NCBI RefSeq assembly: GCF_000150275.1
Contig: NW_002060943.1
Location: 10,435,064 to 10,499,063 of the forward strand
DNA length: 64,000 nucleotides
Origin: Trichoplax adhaerens
Lineage: Eukaryota; Placozoa; Uniplacotomia; Trichoplacea; Trichoplacidae
Direction: 5' to 3'
Made by a program: the position numbers and the translations under genes. Positions 26,001-40,297 of this stretch are shown here, one piece after another. Below the pieces are notes generated by a model. It made no database searches and was not told where the DNA came from. It was given only the letters and a program-made list of their open reading frames with translations. Each line of letters begins with the position of its first letter. The stretch's first letter is position 1.

Positions 26001-29000
26001 CGTATCTTTCTTAACTAAATTTCATAAAACTATGAAATGCAAAGCATAGTGAAGATATCCTATACAGTACTTCATATTGAAAAAGTGTACCAAAGCTTTA
26101 AGTAAACAAATCTCTACTGTTTATGATCTTTATTAAAATAAATCGTCATTTTCTTTGTTTTATGCAACATTCATTCTTTAAGAATCGAAAGAAATACGGA
26201 CGATTTACAGCAAACCGTTAAAGAAATTTCGACCGTGTTATATTCAAATAATGTTTATCCTTTGGCGAAGGAAGTTTTAAAGTTTTTTATTCATTTTTCA
26301 GGTAAGATACCATTGTTAATATACGGATATTGCACTATATCCTCTTATTTTTAATTCCGAACCCTTGAAGATAGCTAGAGGCAGATATATTTTTATATTT
26401 AATAAACATAAATACCTCTGGTACTTCTATCGTAAACCACATAATCTATAATGCTGTAGGCTGTACAACTATCTGTTCTACCTTATTCTACAGCGATTAG
26501 TTAATTTTGAACAAGATAATATTCATTTCGATTGCTGTATTCGTGAGAAAGATATAAACGATATGCACTAGTCTAAATTTATATCTTTATAGATACTCGT
26601 ATATACACACAAGGGTAGGATCTTAAAAAAGTCTTTCAACATAATACATAGTAAGAAATAGTAAAAAAATCACAAAAAGGGTTCTGTGTAGACTTCTTTC
26701 CATACTATAAGTTAATTAAGTTTATACTAAAAGATTCGGTAAGAATTAGCGCAGGCATATAATTCACTTAAAATATCTTTTTAATTAGAAATCCATATGA
26801 AACGGAATATTGATTATTACTGATAGTATTACTGAAATAGTGGCTAGCTGTATGATAAGGAATAAACGTCGTCACTACCGTATACTTTCATATCTGTTTA
26901 ATGTTGTAGCTGTATAGAAGTATTCTTTTAAAGATGCAATGCAAATATATGCTCACATGCATATTAAGGCATGGGAGATTACGAAAATATTAGCAGCAAT
27001 ACTTACTCCATGCACATGCAGTAATACGTGTATACCTAGTTTCATCAATAGCAATTACAATATATCCTAAATAATGGTCTTAATGATAATTTAAGTATTG
27101 TTCATGAAAGCCTTTTACCATATACTTTTATTGTAATTACTGATTAAATTCATCTTATATGGGTATACGATATAGTATTTTTAATGTATAATCTCTACAA
27201 CGTAAATAAGAAGAAATTTTACGGTAAACTATGGTAGTTAAAGTTGACATGTACTAAAGCAGAGTTCCTTAGATGTTATTAAGTTTACATAATCACCTAA
27301 AAAAGCTATAGGAGTTAATTCTTCAAACTACTAATTGGATTTTGAAACAAAGGATATCCTACGTACACGATGCCATCATAAAACACAAAATTAAATTATG
27401 ATCAGTCTTATTCTATCTTTCATATTCTCCTTTTAAAAATCTTACTAAAATTGATTAAATTTTTTGATGTAATCAGCGCGAGGGTGTAATGAATTCCTTT
27501 CAAATTTGATAATTTCTTGGCAATCCTACCTATAACGACAATTTTGTTTAACAACTGCACTGTTATGACTACTTTCATATCATAAAGTGTCGAGAGGCCT
27601 TTTTATTAGCGGAATAAATACAAATTTAACTAGTATCTATAATGTAGTAAACAGAAATTAATACCTAAAGGGTAAAATTTCTTTTTATTATCTACTGTCA
27701 ATAAAGTAAACTAGGGCCTACTGTCTTATAGCATTAAGTAAATAATAAAGTTTAACTCATTTTTCTTTAAATATGTAATAAACTAAAATTCCCAATCTCG
27801 GTATTCCTATTGCACCTAATGATAATACTTATGTCATAAAGTATCGATAATATGCGTAATACATGAATCATCGATAAGATCGGAGCCGGTACTACATTTT
27901 ATTCTCATTTTGAATAATGGCTTTTGGTAATTTTTCGTATCCCTTAAATATATTTACTAAATTAACCAGTAATTAATAATTTTTAAATTTGTAAATGATG
28001 CGTATTCATCTAATAAATATGAGCCCTATAATCGTATACTTGCAAAACTGATTAAAATTTAAAGGAATAGATTACTATCACCTTAATCATTGGATTAATA
28101 GATTGCATAGAGCACTCTAAATTATTTTACCTACTGAAGAAAGTGATTTATAGAGTTTAAAACTAGTCTATATTCGGAGTTGTCACAGCAACAGTATATA
28201 TATACATAATATTTGTGACGAAACGAAATGCGCAATGATGACCCTATACAAAAACTTTGTTTTAAAAAAATACGTAACTTAGGAATCTAACAATATCATG
28301 TTTTGATGTCATTTACTGACGTCAAATGGAGTCATAAGTTCTCTAAGATTGTTTGCAACGGACTATTTTGGTATAAGACAACAAAATATTTATGATGGTT
28401 TAGTGTTGTCGATCGAATGTTTGTAAGGTAAATTTAATTTGTGCGTGAAACTGCTCGAATTTGAAAAAATTTATTAAAGTCTTATGATACACTGTATTAT
28501 CGACATTTATGCTATTGTAGCCTTTCTCTACAGGTATACTAATAGTGTTGACTACGTGTCCATGTTGACCTAAAATACTTCAGACACTCCTTCTAAATGG
28601 TTTGACACCATCCACTATCGATATTAGTTATAACGCATTAAGTGTTAACATGAAAGTTGCAAATTCATCTAATCGATTTATTCGATGGTAAGGTTTAGAT
28701 ATGGAGGCAGACGGATTTAATTATATATACCCAAAAAGCTTAACTGTGCTAACTGTATACTGGACTAGTTGATATTCTACAACGTCAACGCGTAGATATC
28801 TTATTAATAGCTCAGTTCTACGACTTTACGAAGGCATAATTATAAAATGAACACATGTAATATTGATAACTTGCGATAGTCTATATAATTCTTTTGTAAT
28901 ACCATCAGATCAAACGGAGGGTGGGAGGAAAAAACTATGCATATCTTCGTATAGATTTTAAAGTCCACGGGTATACCGAGTTTAGTAGCTAGTATTGTAT

Positions 29001-31606
29001 AATTGAAGGCAGCAAATTATGATTACAAGGTCTTTAACTTTGATAGTACGAAGATGCGTGCTGTACTTTATATGCATTAAATATTATATGAGTACTATGT
29101 GTCTTATGCGATATACGTATTCTGACTGTAAAGATAGTATGTTCATATATACATGCATAAATATATGATAATTTAGCATACGGCACATTTGAATTTTGTA
29201 ATCTAACCCTCGGAGTCTGATGCCATTTCACTGTATTATAGTCGGATATTTTCTAAAATAAACGGGTTACGACAAAAAATTCTCTAATTTCTATGAGGAT
29301 CGATATTATACAGAATACCATATGGTTGCATGCTTACAATTCCCTTACGCCTCTAATTGAGGTTGTGTAGCATTGTTTAAGTTTCTGTATACTTTATTCA
29401 TTCTTACGCCCAAAACCCTATGAAGCATTATTCCATAAAATGTTGTAGTTACTCTGTTGGGTATGCGCTTTATAGTACCCTTGAAGCAATTCTTATAAAC
29501 TGATCCTATTTTATACATTACAATAATAAATTGCTAAAATCATTTAGATTCTTGGAATATCGTCTAAATTAGCGAATATATTGAAAACATTTTCTGGCAG
29601 TTATAATGAAAGTATATAAATATGATATTTTACTATACGTGAAAGAATACATATTGTAACTAAAATTATGGTAATTGTCTTGTAATTTTTAAATCGATCT
29701 AACTGCTGCCGTATGGACGATAATTTATGTAAATATCACATTTGCGATTTGATACTATCTAACGTCCAAAGTATTATACCTTTAATATTTAGTTCCATCG
29801 TAAATACATCAAAGAAGAGTTTTACGTTATCACAGTAGTTTATTGGGTGGCTATATTATTTTTTTCTAATTATTGTGATTGGTATTAAGGACTGTAATCA
29901 ATGAGGTGTAATAATATCAGCAAAATGGTACTACAAGTAGCGTATCACTTTATCTATAATTTTCCTTTGCTTATAGTATGGCTGTAGTTTTTATCGCTTA
30001 GGAATATACTGTTTGTTGATAGTAGTCATATATACGAGAATATATTTCACAGAATGAAATGGTATTTAGTTGGTATCCTCTAGTAAGAGTTGAGTTGATT
30101 CGCATGTTTTGGTCTTAGATAACGTAACACTAATGATATGCCAGAATTAAAAACTATCAGAAATTTGCATGAGATCGAGTATCAGTAGTTGAGCGTTATC
30201 TTGCCTATCATAGAGCAGCTCAGCTGGTATACCATGATAGTCATGGAATAAGAATCATTCTTGATGTAATAATAACAACCTTAGTTATAAATAAATAACT
30301 GTAATGACTGTTCTACCTACTCGGATGAAATCAAGAACGATCTATAAAAGGGAAAATATCTGTTACTTCTACGGATTAATTTTATGGTATCAGTTGTATG
30401 ATTAGAGTTTTGAAACATCATGTCCAGCTGATAGTTCAATAATATTATGCTTTGCACGTTAATCGAATATTGAACACTATTCCGGTATACGAGCATTCAA
30501 AATTATTTTAGGTAAGCGCAATTTGGTTGTGAAACATGCCTTAATTGCCGTAATAATAGCGGTACAGTTATTACATCTTTCCGACGGAATACCGAATGTT
30601 TTTAGCAAGGAAAGATATAGAATGCTTCTAGGGTTGCAGAATTGAAAATGGGTTAATTGCTATTTCAATAGAATACTAAGTTCACGAGTATTGAAGAAAG
30701 ATCAAAATTTTAATACCCGTATTAAACTTGTCTTGATTTAAACAAAAGAAAGATAATCTCGAAACGATTAGCCTTGAGGTAGATTTTATTATTTTATAAT
30801 AGCATCGTAGGAAAAGGTTTTAATTTAACGGCGAGGTAAGCAATAATGAGAATGAGACTGTTACAGTTATCATAAAATTAAAATTCTGCGTGATTTTGGC
30901 TTTTCAAGATTACATCGCTTTTTTTGCAAAGAAAGTTAGATTCGCAATAGATTTTTAGATTTATTTTAATGGCTTTAGAAATTTATAACTCAGCTAGAGC
31001 TAATAGCAGTATCAAAAATTCAAAGTTGCCTCATTTTCGTTCTGAACCAGATATAATTGAAGTGTTATGATAGTTAATCAAATGTACGAGACGGAATACT
31101 TCTGTAAACCATTACGCAAATTAAAATAGTTGAGCGGCAACTCAATTTAATTTTTGTCTTAACAAAGCGTCTAAGTAGATGTTGCCGTTCATATTATACC
31201 CTATTGCTGAGCAAGAAGAAATATCTAACTGGTCAAGTTGATAATATATCAATACAACAATTAATTCTAAGATATGTTTAACTTAATGACTAGACGAATC
31301 CGATCAATTTTATCATGCTGTAGCTTGCTTAAGTTAATAAAATTAATTATAGGAATTTATAGACAATCGAATCCAGAAATTTTAATCAGTTGCTGCATAG
31401 CAGCTGTTTTATAGATAGTAAAATAAGCCTTCAAATTTTCTTCTTTAATAAGTTAAATATTTTGAAGGGTATTACCAAATGAGATTGTAAATAATGTTTT
31501 AATTATTGTACCTTATGCGTTAGGGTACAGCAAATGTTATTACCCTATGCTCTTTAACCACTTCTTTTGTTCATCTAATATAAAGTTATTGTTGTAAAAG
31601 TAGTAT
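23002..31606. other. 8.6 kb gene desert between two GPCR genes
   Basis: No coding exon, RNA gene or dense repeat cluster could be supported on either strand. The sequence is uniformly AT-rich, with stops in all frames at the density expected by chance; the longest candidate (29034-29231, -) has no family resemblance. It must contain the upstream region of GPCR 1 and the 3' flank of GPCR 2, and could hold untranslated 5' exons, regulatory DNA or non-coding RNA. Confidence 0.5.
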
Positions 31607-32608
31607 TTATTTTTTGTTACTAACTAGACTTTTTCTGGTAAATGTGCCACTGGTCGTTAAAGTCTTTCTTATTTTTTTATAAAATTCCTTCCTATATGAT
31701 TGATTAATTGCTGAATACAGGACAGGATTAAAACAGCAATTAATTAAGATTAATATTTTAGTTACCAGATAAGCCTCATCATCCATCGGTAAGAGCTGAA
31801 AATTCATCAAAGTGAAATAAATTTGACTTGGAGTCCAACATAGCATAAAAGTCATTGACGATATAAAAGTGATAATAACTACGCGACGGTATATTAATTT
31901 ATTACGAAATCGACCAACATTATTACAAGATGTAATATTAAAAAGTTGATGTAATTTTTTTACTGTTGCCGCATAACATACGACGAGAGTACAACTCGGT
32001 AAGAAAAATTTGGTTAGAAATAGCAGCAAATATAACATGTTATTGATTACTTTACCAATAGGTAATTCTTGCCAGATACATGTAAATGCTTGATCGTAGA
32101 TATAGCCATAGCTAAGACTGCTGTGGAATATATTAGGCATATTAACGATTCCACTCGATATTGTTACGGCCATAATCATCCATTTAGTTCGATTGGGCGT
32201 AAATAAAGCACGATGTCTAACTTTATTTTGTATAATGTAGTACCTTTCAATGCTTAATAACGTGACGGTATAAATGGAAGCAATTCCAGATGTCCAAACG
32301 AGATATTCCGATGCTATAAAGCTGCAATATAGAGTCCCTAAAAGGATGTTAGTTGAAGTATTGGTGATGTTAATTTTATCCTTGCTCTGTAAAGGCACTA
32401 GTATACTTTCGCTGTAGACTAGTGTACTATTAGGTACAAGAATGACTGAAATACAGAACGCAATATCAAAAATTGCCAATGCCATTATAATTTTACTGGA
32501 GGATTTACTCAGTAATGTTCGCGTACAGATGAACATGAAGCAATTAACTGTATTACTAAAAATTGCAAAAATAGCAATAGAAAGAAGTAGAATATTAAGA
32601 GCTTCCAT
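31607..32608 (-). CDS. Class A (rhodopsin-like) GPCR 2, intronless
   Basis: Seven-transmembrane receptor of 333 residues from an ATG at 32608. TM1 follows the start almost at once (NILLLSIAIFAIFSNTVN, with Asn), so the extracellular N-terminus is very short. TM2 has ALAIFDIA (Asp 48). Cys 95 and the CIW Cys near 177 can form the TM3-ECL2 disulphide. TM3 ends SIERYYII. TM5 has FFLPSCTLVVCYA, TM6 MLCWTPSQIY and TM7 CCFNPVLYSAINQSYR, a normal NPxxY. The extracellular stretch before TM3 carries sequons. Shared with GPCR 1: an SSxK turn before TM2, the ERYY motif, a CxW in ECL2, FxLPxxT in TM5 and CWxPxQ in TM6, so the two are probably paralogues. The ligand is unknown. Confidence 0.92.
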   Translation of the reverse strand: MEALNILLLSIAIFAIFSNTVNCFMFICTRTLLSKSSSKIIMALAIFDIAFCISVILVPNSTLVYSESILVPLQSKDKINITNTSTNILLGTLYCSFIASEYLVWTSGIASIYTVTLLSIERYYIIQNKVRHRALFTPNRTKWMIMAVTISSGIVNMPNIFHSSLSYGYIYDQAFTCIWQELPIGKVINNMLYLLLFLTKFFLPSCTLVVCYAATVKKLHQLFNITSCNNVGRFRNKLIYRRVVIITFISSMTFMLCWTPSQIYFTLMNFQLLPMDDEAYLVTKILILINCCFNPVLYSAINQSYRKEFYKKIRKTLTTSGTFTRKSLVSNKK

Positions 32609-34268
32609 AACCCATGAAATATATTATAATAAAATTGGATGTTCTAAATCTCTAAAATTTGTTGTTGAGTTTTGTTCCTCTTGCATGAGAATATTTTACC
32701 GATCTTACAGCTGACAGCTATAACTATAAAAAGCAATCTATCCTTAGGATATCTATAAAATGGTATATCTTAGAGTAGAGACAATAGTACTCGTATAACG
32801 TCTACGTGATCTCCTATACTTTTGTGTTCAAGTTAATTTGCTCAAGTACATTTAGATAATTGGTTAGTATAATGTATGGTAGTCAACGTGTTACGCTTCT
32901 GAATTTTTTATGATCTAATAAGCATAATAATTAAAATATACAATGACGACCAATGATGCAATTCAACTTGCAGTATATGTAGTGTATACTCGTAATTAGA
33001 TAAATTGATTAATAAAAATAGTATACCATATTTCTTGATTTCCAAAAAAGGCTCAATTGCCAACTTAAATACGCTAATAGACCTTTTTGATTCGGTAAAT
33101 CTACTCTTGATTAATTCGTTTACGTTTTCAGTTCTCTCTAACAATAATCATATTATGGTTAAAGAATAATTTATGTGGTAGCAGTAAGCCGTCGTGTTTA
33201 AACAATTGATAAGGAAATAACTACAGTTCTCTTTTGTTTTTCCCCTTATTTTTCTGTATAGTTGAATAGCTAGACTAATAAGTAGTTCATTATTTTAGTG
33301 CCTAATTCCATATTTTTAAGGAAAAATGAAATATTCTTACGTAGATGATAACATTCAATTAACTTAATTCGTGTTGCTGTAAATAAATAAAACGTCCGAC
33401 GCTATTTTTAAATTCCGTCTTTGAAGAATAACCATATTAATTAAAGTACTAACACTACGCTTTGTTTCGTGCGCTAATGATTTTAACTCCTTCAAATGAT
33501 ATTGGAAAGGGCTATACATGCTTTGTCTGTACGTTGGATAAAAAATTGTCTGCTACAAATTTATCTGAATTGAAATGAAAAGACAAGTTCAACCTTGGTA
33601 AGAAAATGCATTTTAATTGTTTTGGAATAGATTCGTTGTCTACTATATATTGCGCCTAATATTTATTAAGATCAGCAATTTCGGTGAGATTGGCCAAATA
33701 TGCCGTATTTTACTAATTATTATTTATATATTTACATAAACCCGTATAGCCACGATCATAACATATAGTCAACCATAAAATACAAAATTTTTCAATAGGA
33801 AAGGGTCACAGTAAGGTTTTGAAGGTAAAATGATGCTGATGTACAACTATAATCAATATATATACATCGGTCACTGTACAATCCAATTTAAATAGCTACA
33901 GTATTTCTTGTACCAAACTGTAAGAAAGTTTCTGATAAGTTGAGGATTATATAGCTAATTGCGCAGTAGGCTGCCTTAAAATTATAAAACATTATTTGCA
34001 TTGTACTACTCAACCCGTAAGGTCGATAACGAAGTAGAAATGCTATCTATATTAGATAGTTCTGCAGTGATAGTAAAGAGCATAGATCATCAAACATAAA
34101 TGCTTAGATTATTATACTCAAAGACTCCATAACAAAGTTCTTCCAACTCCGGATATATTCAAAAAAATTAAAGTTTAGCTAAATTTCAACATTCCTTCCA
34201 ATAGAATTGTAATCAATTCGTAGGAAGGTTAACATATTTCAAAATTTCAGAACGGTATGCATCTTATA
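32609..34268. other. 5' flank of GPCR 2 and 3' flank of the MATE gene
   Basis: 1.66 kb with no supportable gene. Open frames of 78-90 codons are AT-rich and without resemblance to known families. Unlike the other 5' flanks in the window it has no palindromic repeat cluster. Confidence 0.45.
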
Positions 34269-37200
34269 CTACACGTTAAAAGCTCCAGTGGTATTTAATA
34301 TTGGTATTTCGGTAACAGGCTGACTATCATTGGTACTTCGTAGAATCTGATTACTAACAGTAAATCTAAGTGTTAATCCCACTGCAAAGACAGCTGCAAT
34401 AAAAATCGTAGTGATGACTCGACGCTTTAAGATTAAGTTCCATGGATCTTTATTACTTCGTACAATAACCTGAACATCTTGTTCTATGTTTTCGTTACTA
34501 TTAATTAAGGTCTCAGTATCATTAGCAGCTACATCTTTATTTATAATATCTTTCTGAACTTCTATAAGAATAAGATAAACAGATGTTAGTAACTCATTCT
34601 TATTGATACAGCACGAAAGCAAAATTTCTTATTGCAAGCCAAAGTAATGATAATCTATAAATTTTTTCGTTATTAGTACTATCAAGTATGGTTACTTCAT
34701 GTAACATGATTAAAGTTGAGCGGACGTACCGTCCATTTCTATATCGTTCTCACTGTTACTTGTACTTAGATTTAACGTGTCATCTCTTGATCTTTCCATT
34801 GCCTGTGAAATTTAATATTGATAATATTTATTTCCTTTGCAATAAAATTACATTTGCTAAATCACCTTTTCTAAACGTTAAACTGAGAAGCAATATGAAT
34901 CGGGTGATTTTTTTCGTAAAATTATGTTGTCATAAAATGGATAAGATGTGATAGCTAGATTTTTATGGCTACTATACTAATAGATATTTAGTAAAAAATA
35001 TTTGCCATACCAGTTTTGCTTGGTTTTCCCAGTTGACTCTTGCAAGTATTATAAAATCAAAGAGCATCTAGCCCAAACAAGAATTGAGTTATTAACCTTA
35101 CGATACGAATTACTCAGAAGATGCTACATGAAATTTTAGTAATGTATTAATTCGTTCTTACTTGCAAACTTAATCCAGTTAACGAGCCAATCCAAAGACC
35201 TGGGATCGTAATGACAGGTTAATGAATTATAAATATAATGTGCGCGTACTGTAAGAAATTAAGAGAAAGACTGATGATTCCTAGATTTTATGCATCGTTC
35301 TTGCCTTTCAGGCCCATATGTGCAGAAAACGTAAGTACAAGACCAATTGGAATAGCAAAAACGCAGTAACCAAGAAAATTTGCTATTGCTCCAAGCCGTT
35401 GAATTCCGATACCTTTGATAATGCCGCCACATATACACTATTTTTAATCATGATTATAATAAAACAAAATGGAAATGCTTAAAATAAAAAAAAGATGAGG
35501 AATGAATATTTTATTACAACTTGTTGCGGAGTAATTTTGGTACAGCTGCCGTATCATAGTTTCCTTAAGATTACTTGTCTGGGAATGTGTTAATATTAAT
35601 TTATCTAAGTTTCTAATAGATAAGTGCATAGTTTTATAGTTTTATCTGAGTGCTGATAGCTAATGTTTATGTACATAGGTTTATTATGAATTGACTTATT
35701 TTTTCAATAAAGGTTTGGATTTAGTTTTGTCTAAGAGAGAATAACGATAATACTGTTCCTCCTGACGGTGGAAATCGTCAGTATTTAAAATCTTACTGTA
35801 GGTAGATGTCGGGGAAGACAAAACTGACAATAAGCTCGTAGTGTTCTCTGTAGTAGTTTTTAATTTTTCTCACGTTACAAACTTTAGGTTTTTAACACAA
35901 CTGGAACGCCTTATATAATTTTCTATAATTTTCTACTTAGATAAGGGTATATGGAAGACATTGGTTTAAAATTAAAGGTGATGAGTAAATTTGAATACCG
36001 ACAAATTGACAAACCTGAGTTCCGTCGAAGATATGGCATGCAGCTACGAAGGGGTAAAGTGTTGCCGCCAGAACGATTACTTCTCTATATCAAGTGATAT
36101 GAAGTCGGGAATTAGATTTGTAACTTTATTAATTATTGAAATATATCCATACTTATCCGTAGTAAAAGCGCGAGCAAGGACATCCTTAGTCGCCATGACA
36201 ATCGAGAAAAGTATGACGACAGATACCGCTAAAAAAAATCAGAAAAATTTTAGCATTGGCAATAAATTATCAAACTTATCAAAGATCGCATTTTATTGCG
36301 ACATACAACTCAGAAATAGAGCAGCTAATGCTGCTCTACGAGCACCAGTGGGATTATTGCTACCCAATTCATTACCAACGCGAACAGTAGCGGCATCGCC
36401 GATACCTAGGCAGACCTATGATTACAGGAAGTTGTATTCATTAAATTATCTGAAGAAGTTAAGTTAAACAAGATGCAATTGCCTATTACAATTTCTCTAA
36501 TTTTTAAACAAGGATAGCATTTAGTTAAATAATGGTCACATTAGTTATCATTTACTCACCACGAACAAAAAGAGTAATGTGTTGACTAAAGCACCTTGTG
36601 CACCCAGCGCCACTGTACCTAGCAATCCTGTCACAGTCGATGTGTCATATGATAAAGAGATAAATACATCAAGAATGCAATGAGAACACAATTTTATCCT
36701 ACTTACCAGCTGCGATTGTATACACTTCAAAACTCCACCATTCTATACACAGCATTACTACACCGGCCGTAGCAAGCTTCATGTACGAGAACCAATCCAA
36801 GAACAAATCTTGAGACCAGCCATCCCATGTACTAAGATGAACCTTTTTCCATTTAATGTAAACTAGCGTGGCAACAGGCAAGAAACAGAAGGAAATATTG
36901 CTAGCCCAAGCCGCACCTCTTTAAATATGAAAAGTTAGATTTACAGTTAATATCGTTGATATTGAATATTTCACTACTGTATTTGTGTATGGAGGATTTA
37001 TCCATGTCATCTATTGTAAAATTTCAAGAAATACTAATTCTTACGTCAGTCCCCATTTGAAGACGAAAAGGAAGAGGTAGCATAACAATGCATTAATACC
37101 ATTACCAATCAAACCAATTATTGCTGCTGGTATTACATTTCCCTGCAATAGTTTAATAAATAAAAGTCAGATATATGATGAGCATTCCTTAACGTTAATA

Positions 37201-40200
37201 GCTGACGTGCCCCTATGTTAACCTATAACTTTGTTGATGAGGATATTTAGGCAATACGTATAAATATGAATTTAAAAACATTTTACATGTCAGAAAAGCC
37301 ATGGAGCAACGTACTAAATTTACGAGAGTATAATCTTTTAGTACATTAAGTATTTACCTGTGCTTGGAGGTATTTTTGTAATATCAAGAAGTAAAGTTGA
37401 CCCTGGGGATAAAGAAGGGTAAGTTTAGCGACACTTATTTAAATAGGCTTGATATCGTAGTTAGATGGATGCTAATTACTATTAAAAATACATATATACC
37501 ATTAATGATGGTATGGCATTTATGATGAAAGTGTCAGTCAGTCTGTACAATAAAATGTTAGAAAATAATCTTAGTATGCTACCACGAAGTATAGAAGACA
37601 AGTTTTGGTTAAGGAGAGATGCATTGTGAAAGGTAAATTTATAAGCCTATAAATCTATGAAAATCGAACATTACCTGACAACATCGATATTCTGGCGGAA
37701 TAGAACTAACAATAGTGCGCCACAATTAAACCATAGTGTGTAAATTACCAGCAAAGACAGGGATAAAATTATCAGGCCTAAAGGATAATTGTGGCTATAG
37801 TTAGTACTCTGTAGGGTCTATAGTTTCCTGTAGCACTTTCTAATACCGTATTATGTTACATCGAGGAAGAGAAAAATACAATTCAAAGTGTTATGAAGCA
37901 TTCAGTTGTATCAACGCAATTAAAAACGGAACTGTCATAGTAACGTGTTACTGGTAATTTCTATGTATTTCATCACGTACTGCGCTGTAGTACTATTCCA
38001 AGTTTTTTCTTGTTGCTGCTTCCAAATACCTAAAATTTACAAAGGAATCATTGATGGAGTGTACAAAGATATTAAATCTACCGGGTAACATTCAGGTACA
38101 CGAGGTAAAAGTAAAGCGTGCATCTTAAAATGTTCGATAATAAAATTCAACATGAAGACGTTCTGTGAGACAGAAATATTGCACGAATAGCCTTGTATGT
38201 GAATAAGGGCTATATGAAACATGAAAACTATTGATATTCATTATGGACAGAGAAGGGTTCTGTTATACTGTATGATAGCTTTCCTAGCAAATGGTAATTA
38301 TATATTTTTATAATCTTACCTGAGGGAATAGAGTGTCGCATGCCGCGCAAAGGCCGGTAACAATAGAAAGCCCAAACACATTAATAAACTAAAATTATAG
38401 TGAAAGAAGATAATTATAAAATTTAGTGAATTTCGAAAATAGCGTTAATAGTTTGCATGTACTGCTATATCCGACGGTAAGCAAATTACGATGAAAAAGT
38501 TTGTAGATCTTCCTGAATTTGATCTGTTTACATACCGAAGTTGCTAGTGCTGTAAGGAAAGAAATAACAGATTAAGATACAGACACGAAATATGGTGTAT
38601 AATCAGGCTTAAAATGTTTCGTTATGTGGCAATGAAGACGCAGCATGAAGACTATCAAAAATTGACCTCTTGAAACACACATAGGGTATTCAATAAAGTC
38701 TTACAGTTGCTAACTAACTACTGTTATTATTGAGCTTTGGCTTTTAATTTTAGTCCTGTAAATAAGACTGCTGTAGTACAGAGTGACAATATCTTTAAAG
38801 TATTAATTATAATTATTATACAGTACGAATATTGTACCGAAGTGATGTACTGTATACTATACAGATATGTATAGCAAGTCCGTTTCCCGACAACATATTC
38901 AACGTACTTTGATATATCAATTTATGCATAATCACGTGAGAGTGATATCGCAATCATAATAACAATTATTAGTATCCAAGTTCCTTACTTGCAGCAGCTA
39001 AGCTGGTCCTATCTAAGTGACCACAAAAAGCAGTAGTGACAATTGGATTCGATGAACGAGTAACATTGATCAAGATCTGTTCAAATACAAATGGTTACAC
39101 ATTGATAAATCCATGAATTTGCAGTGTTGCTAATTCTAAAGTTATATTTCTACTTTTGTCATCATTTAGGCAATGGATATACGGGTATTCGTACAATATC
39201 AGAGTACAGTACGAATAATGAGCGGATTCGCTTTAACATTCTAAGAAATGCAAGATCTATGGTTCAAATTTCAAAGCTAAAGTACTGTACTTTATAATAA
39301 AAATAATAATACAACCACAATATAACATTGCAAATAGTATACGATAGGATATCTCTAGTCTGTCGATAGCGCGATTCACCTGAGATACAAACTATTTAGA
39401 GTGAGTGCAAAAATCGTAGCATCATTTTAAACTAACTGTAAGTTACTTAACATTGCTTCTTGATTATATTTAAAATATCATTCCTAAATTTAGTGACAAA
39501 ATATAGCAGAGTGGTTAACGAGTATGTACATAGCACGTATACCGTATACTTGTTTGTAGTGGAATAATTTGTCACTATAATTTCATATGTTGAAATAACT
39601 GAGGTAGAGTAGTTGGCATGATTTTTCTATGGCCATATTTGATTTCACATCTAGTCATAGTCGTCTTTTAAGGTAATCCGTTGCAAGAGTGTATTTAAAG
39701 GGCGTATAAATTTACAGCTTTGTATAATCACTTGTACATACTGTACTGTACAGTAAAGAATAATTGTGCTGGACAGTAAAAAAGGCTTTAATTCTTTCTG
39801 GAATCAATCGTAAAACAATAATATTACTGCCTACAGTAGAGTAGATCTGCAGTTAAGGTGATTCCTTTTTGGGGACAATAATTGCAATAGCATGCCGGTA
39901 TGCATTAATAAGTTCCAAATATGTACGTACATATCTAGTTATAAACAAGCATGTTGCGCACGAGCTCGCCACATGCAGTCAGTCGACAATGCGAGTACAA
40001 ATGCAGACAGCATCTACATGACTGTACACTGTAACACTACAGCATTACTGATTTAAAATTGTCCAGACACACAGCTAGTGCAGCACTAACAGCATGAGAG
40101 AGATAAAGAAGAAGACAAGAAATAGAGCTATTGGTTTATAAACTTGAAGAACGATTATGATTAATTATTAAAGATCTTACCAAGGGCCAAGCCAAGGTAA

Positions 40201-40297
40201 AAATTTTTCGAAATTCAACCGAGAGATTTTTCGAAATTCGCAATTGCTTGAACCACATTTTTTTGGTACTAGTATATCACTCAATAATGCTATAACA
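34269..40297 (-). CDS. SLC47/MATE-family multidrug extrusion transporter (5' end unresolved)
   Basis: A proton-coupled exporter of organic cations in the plasma membrane (SLC47A1/A2 family). Exons seen in order: 40297-40181 (probable, KISRLNFEKFLPWLGP); about 39063-38990 (PIVTTAFCGHLDRTSLAAA); about 38400-38339 (VTGLCAACDTLFPQ, family ACDTLISQ); about 37795-37676 (GALLLVLFRQNIDVV); about 37432-37370; 37144-37048 (IGNGINALLCYLFLFV); about 36918-36720 (KKVHLSTWDGWSQ and MLCIEWWSFEVY); about 36650-36555 (TVALGAQGALVNTLL); about 36415-36300 (AATVRVGNELGSNNPTGARR); about 35440-35300 (GIGIQRLGAIANFLGYCVF); about 35210-35168 (GLWIGSLTGLSLQ). A hydrophilic linker and a final TM exon, ending at 34269, follow. 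The phase between the first two exons does not match as I read them, and no in-frame ATG is visible in the first, so a 5' exon is missing from this model. Confidence 0.88.

Noticed and set aside
30180-30245. Possible tRNA or hairpin around a partly palindromic CAGCTCAGCTGG segment
   Set aside because: No cloverleaf with proper arms and T-loop could be drawn by eye.
35991-36467. 158-codon open frame on the plus strand
   Set aside because: It is antisense to the well-matched MATE exons at about 36.3-36.4 kb and has no family resemblance.
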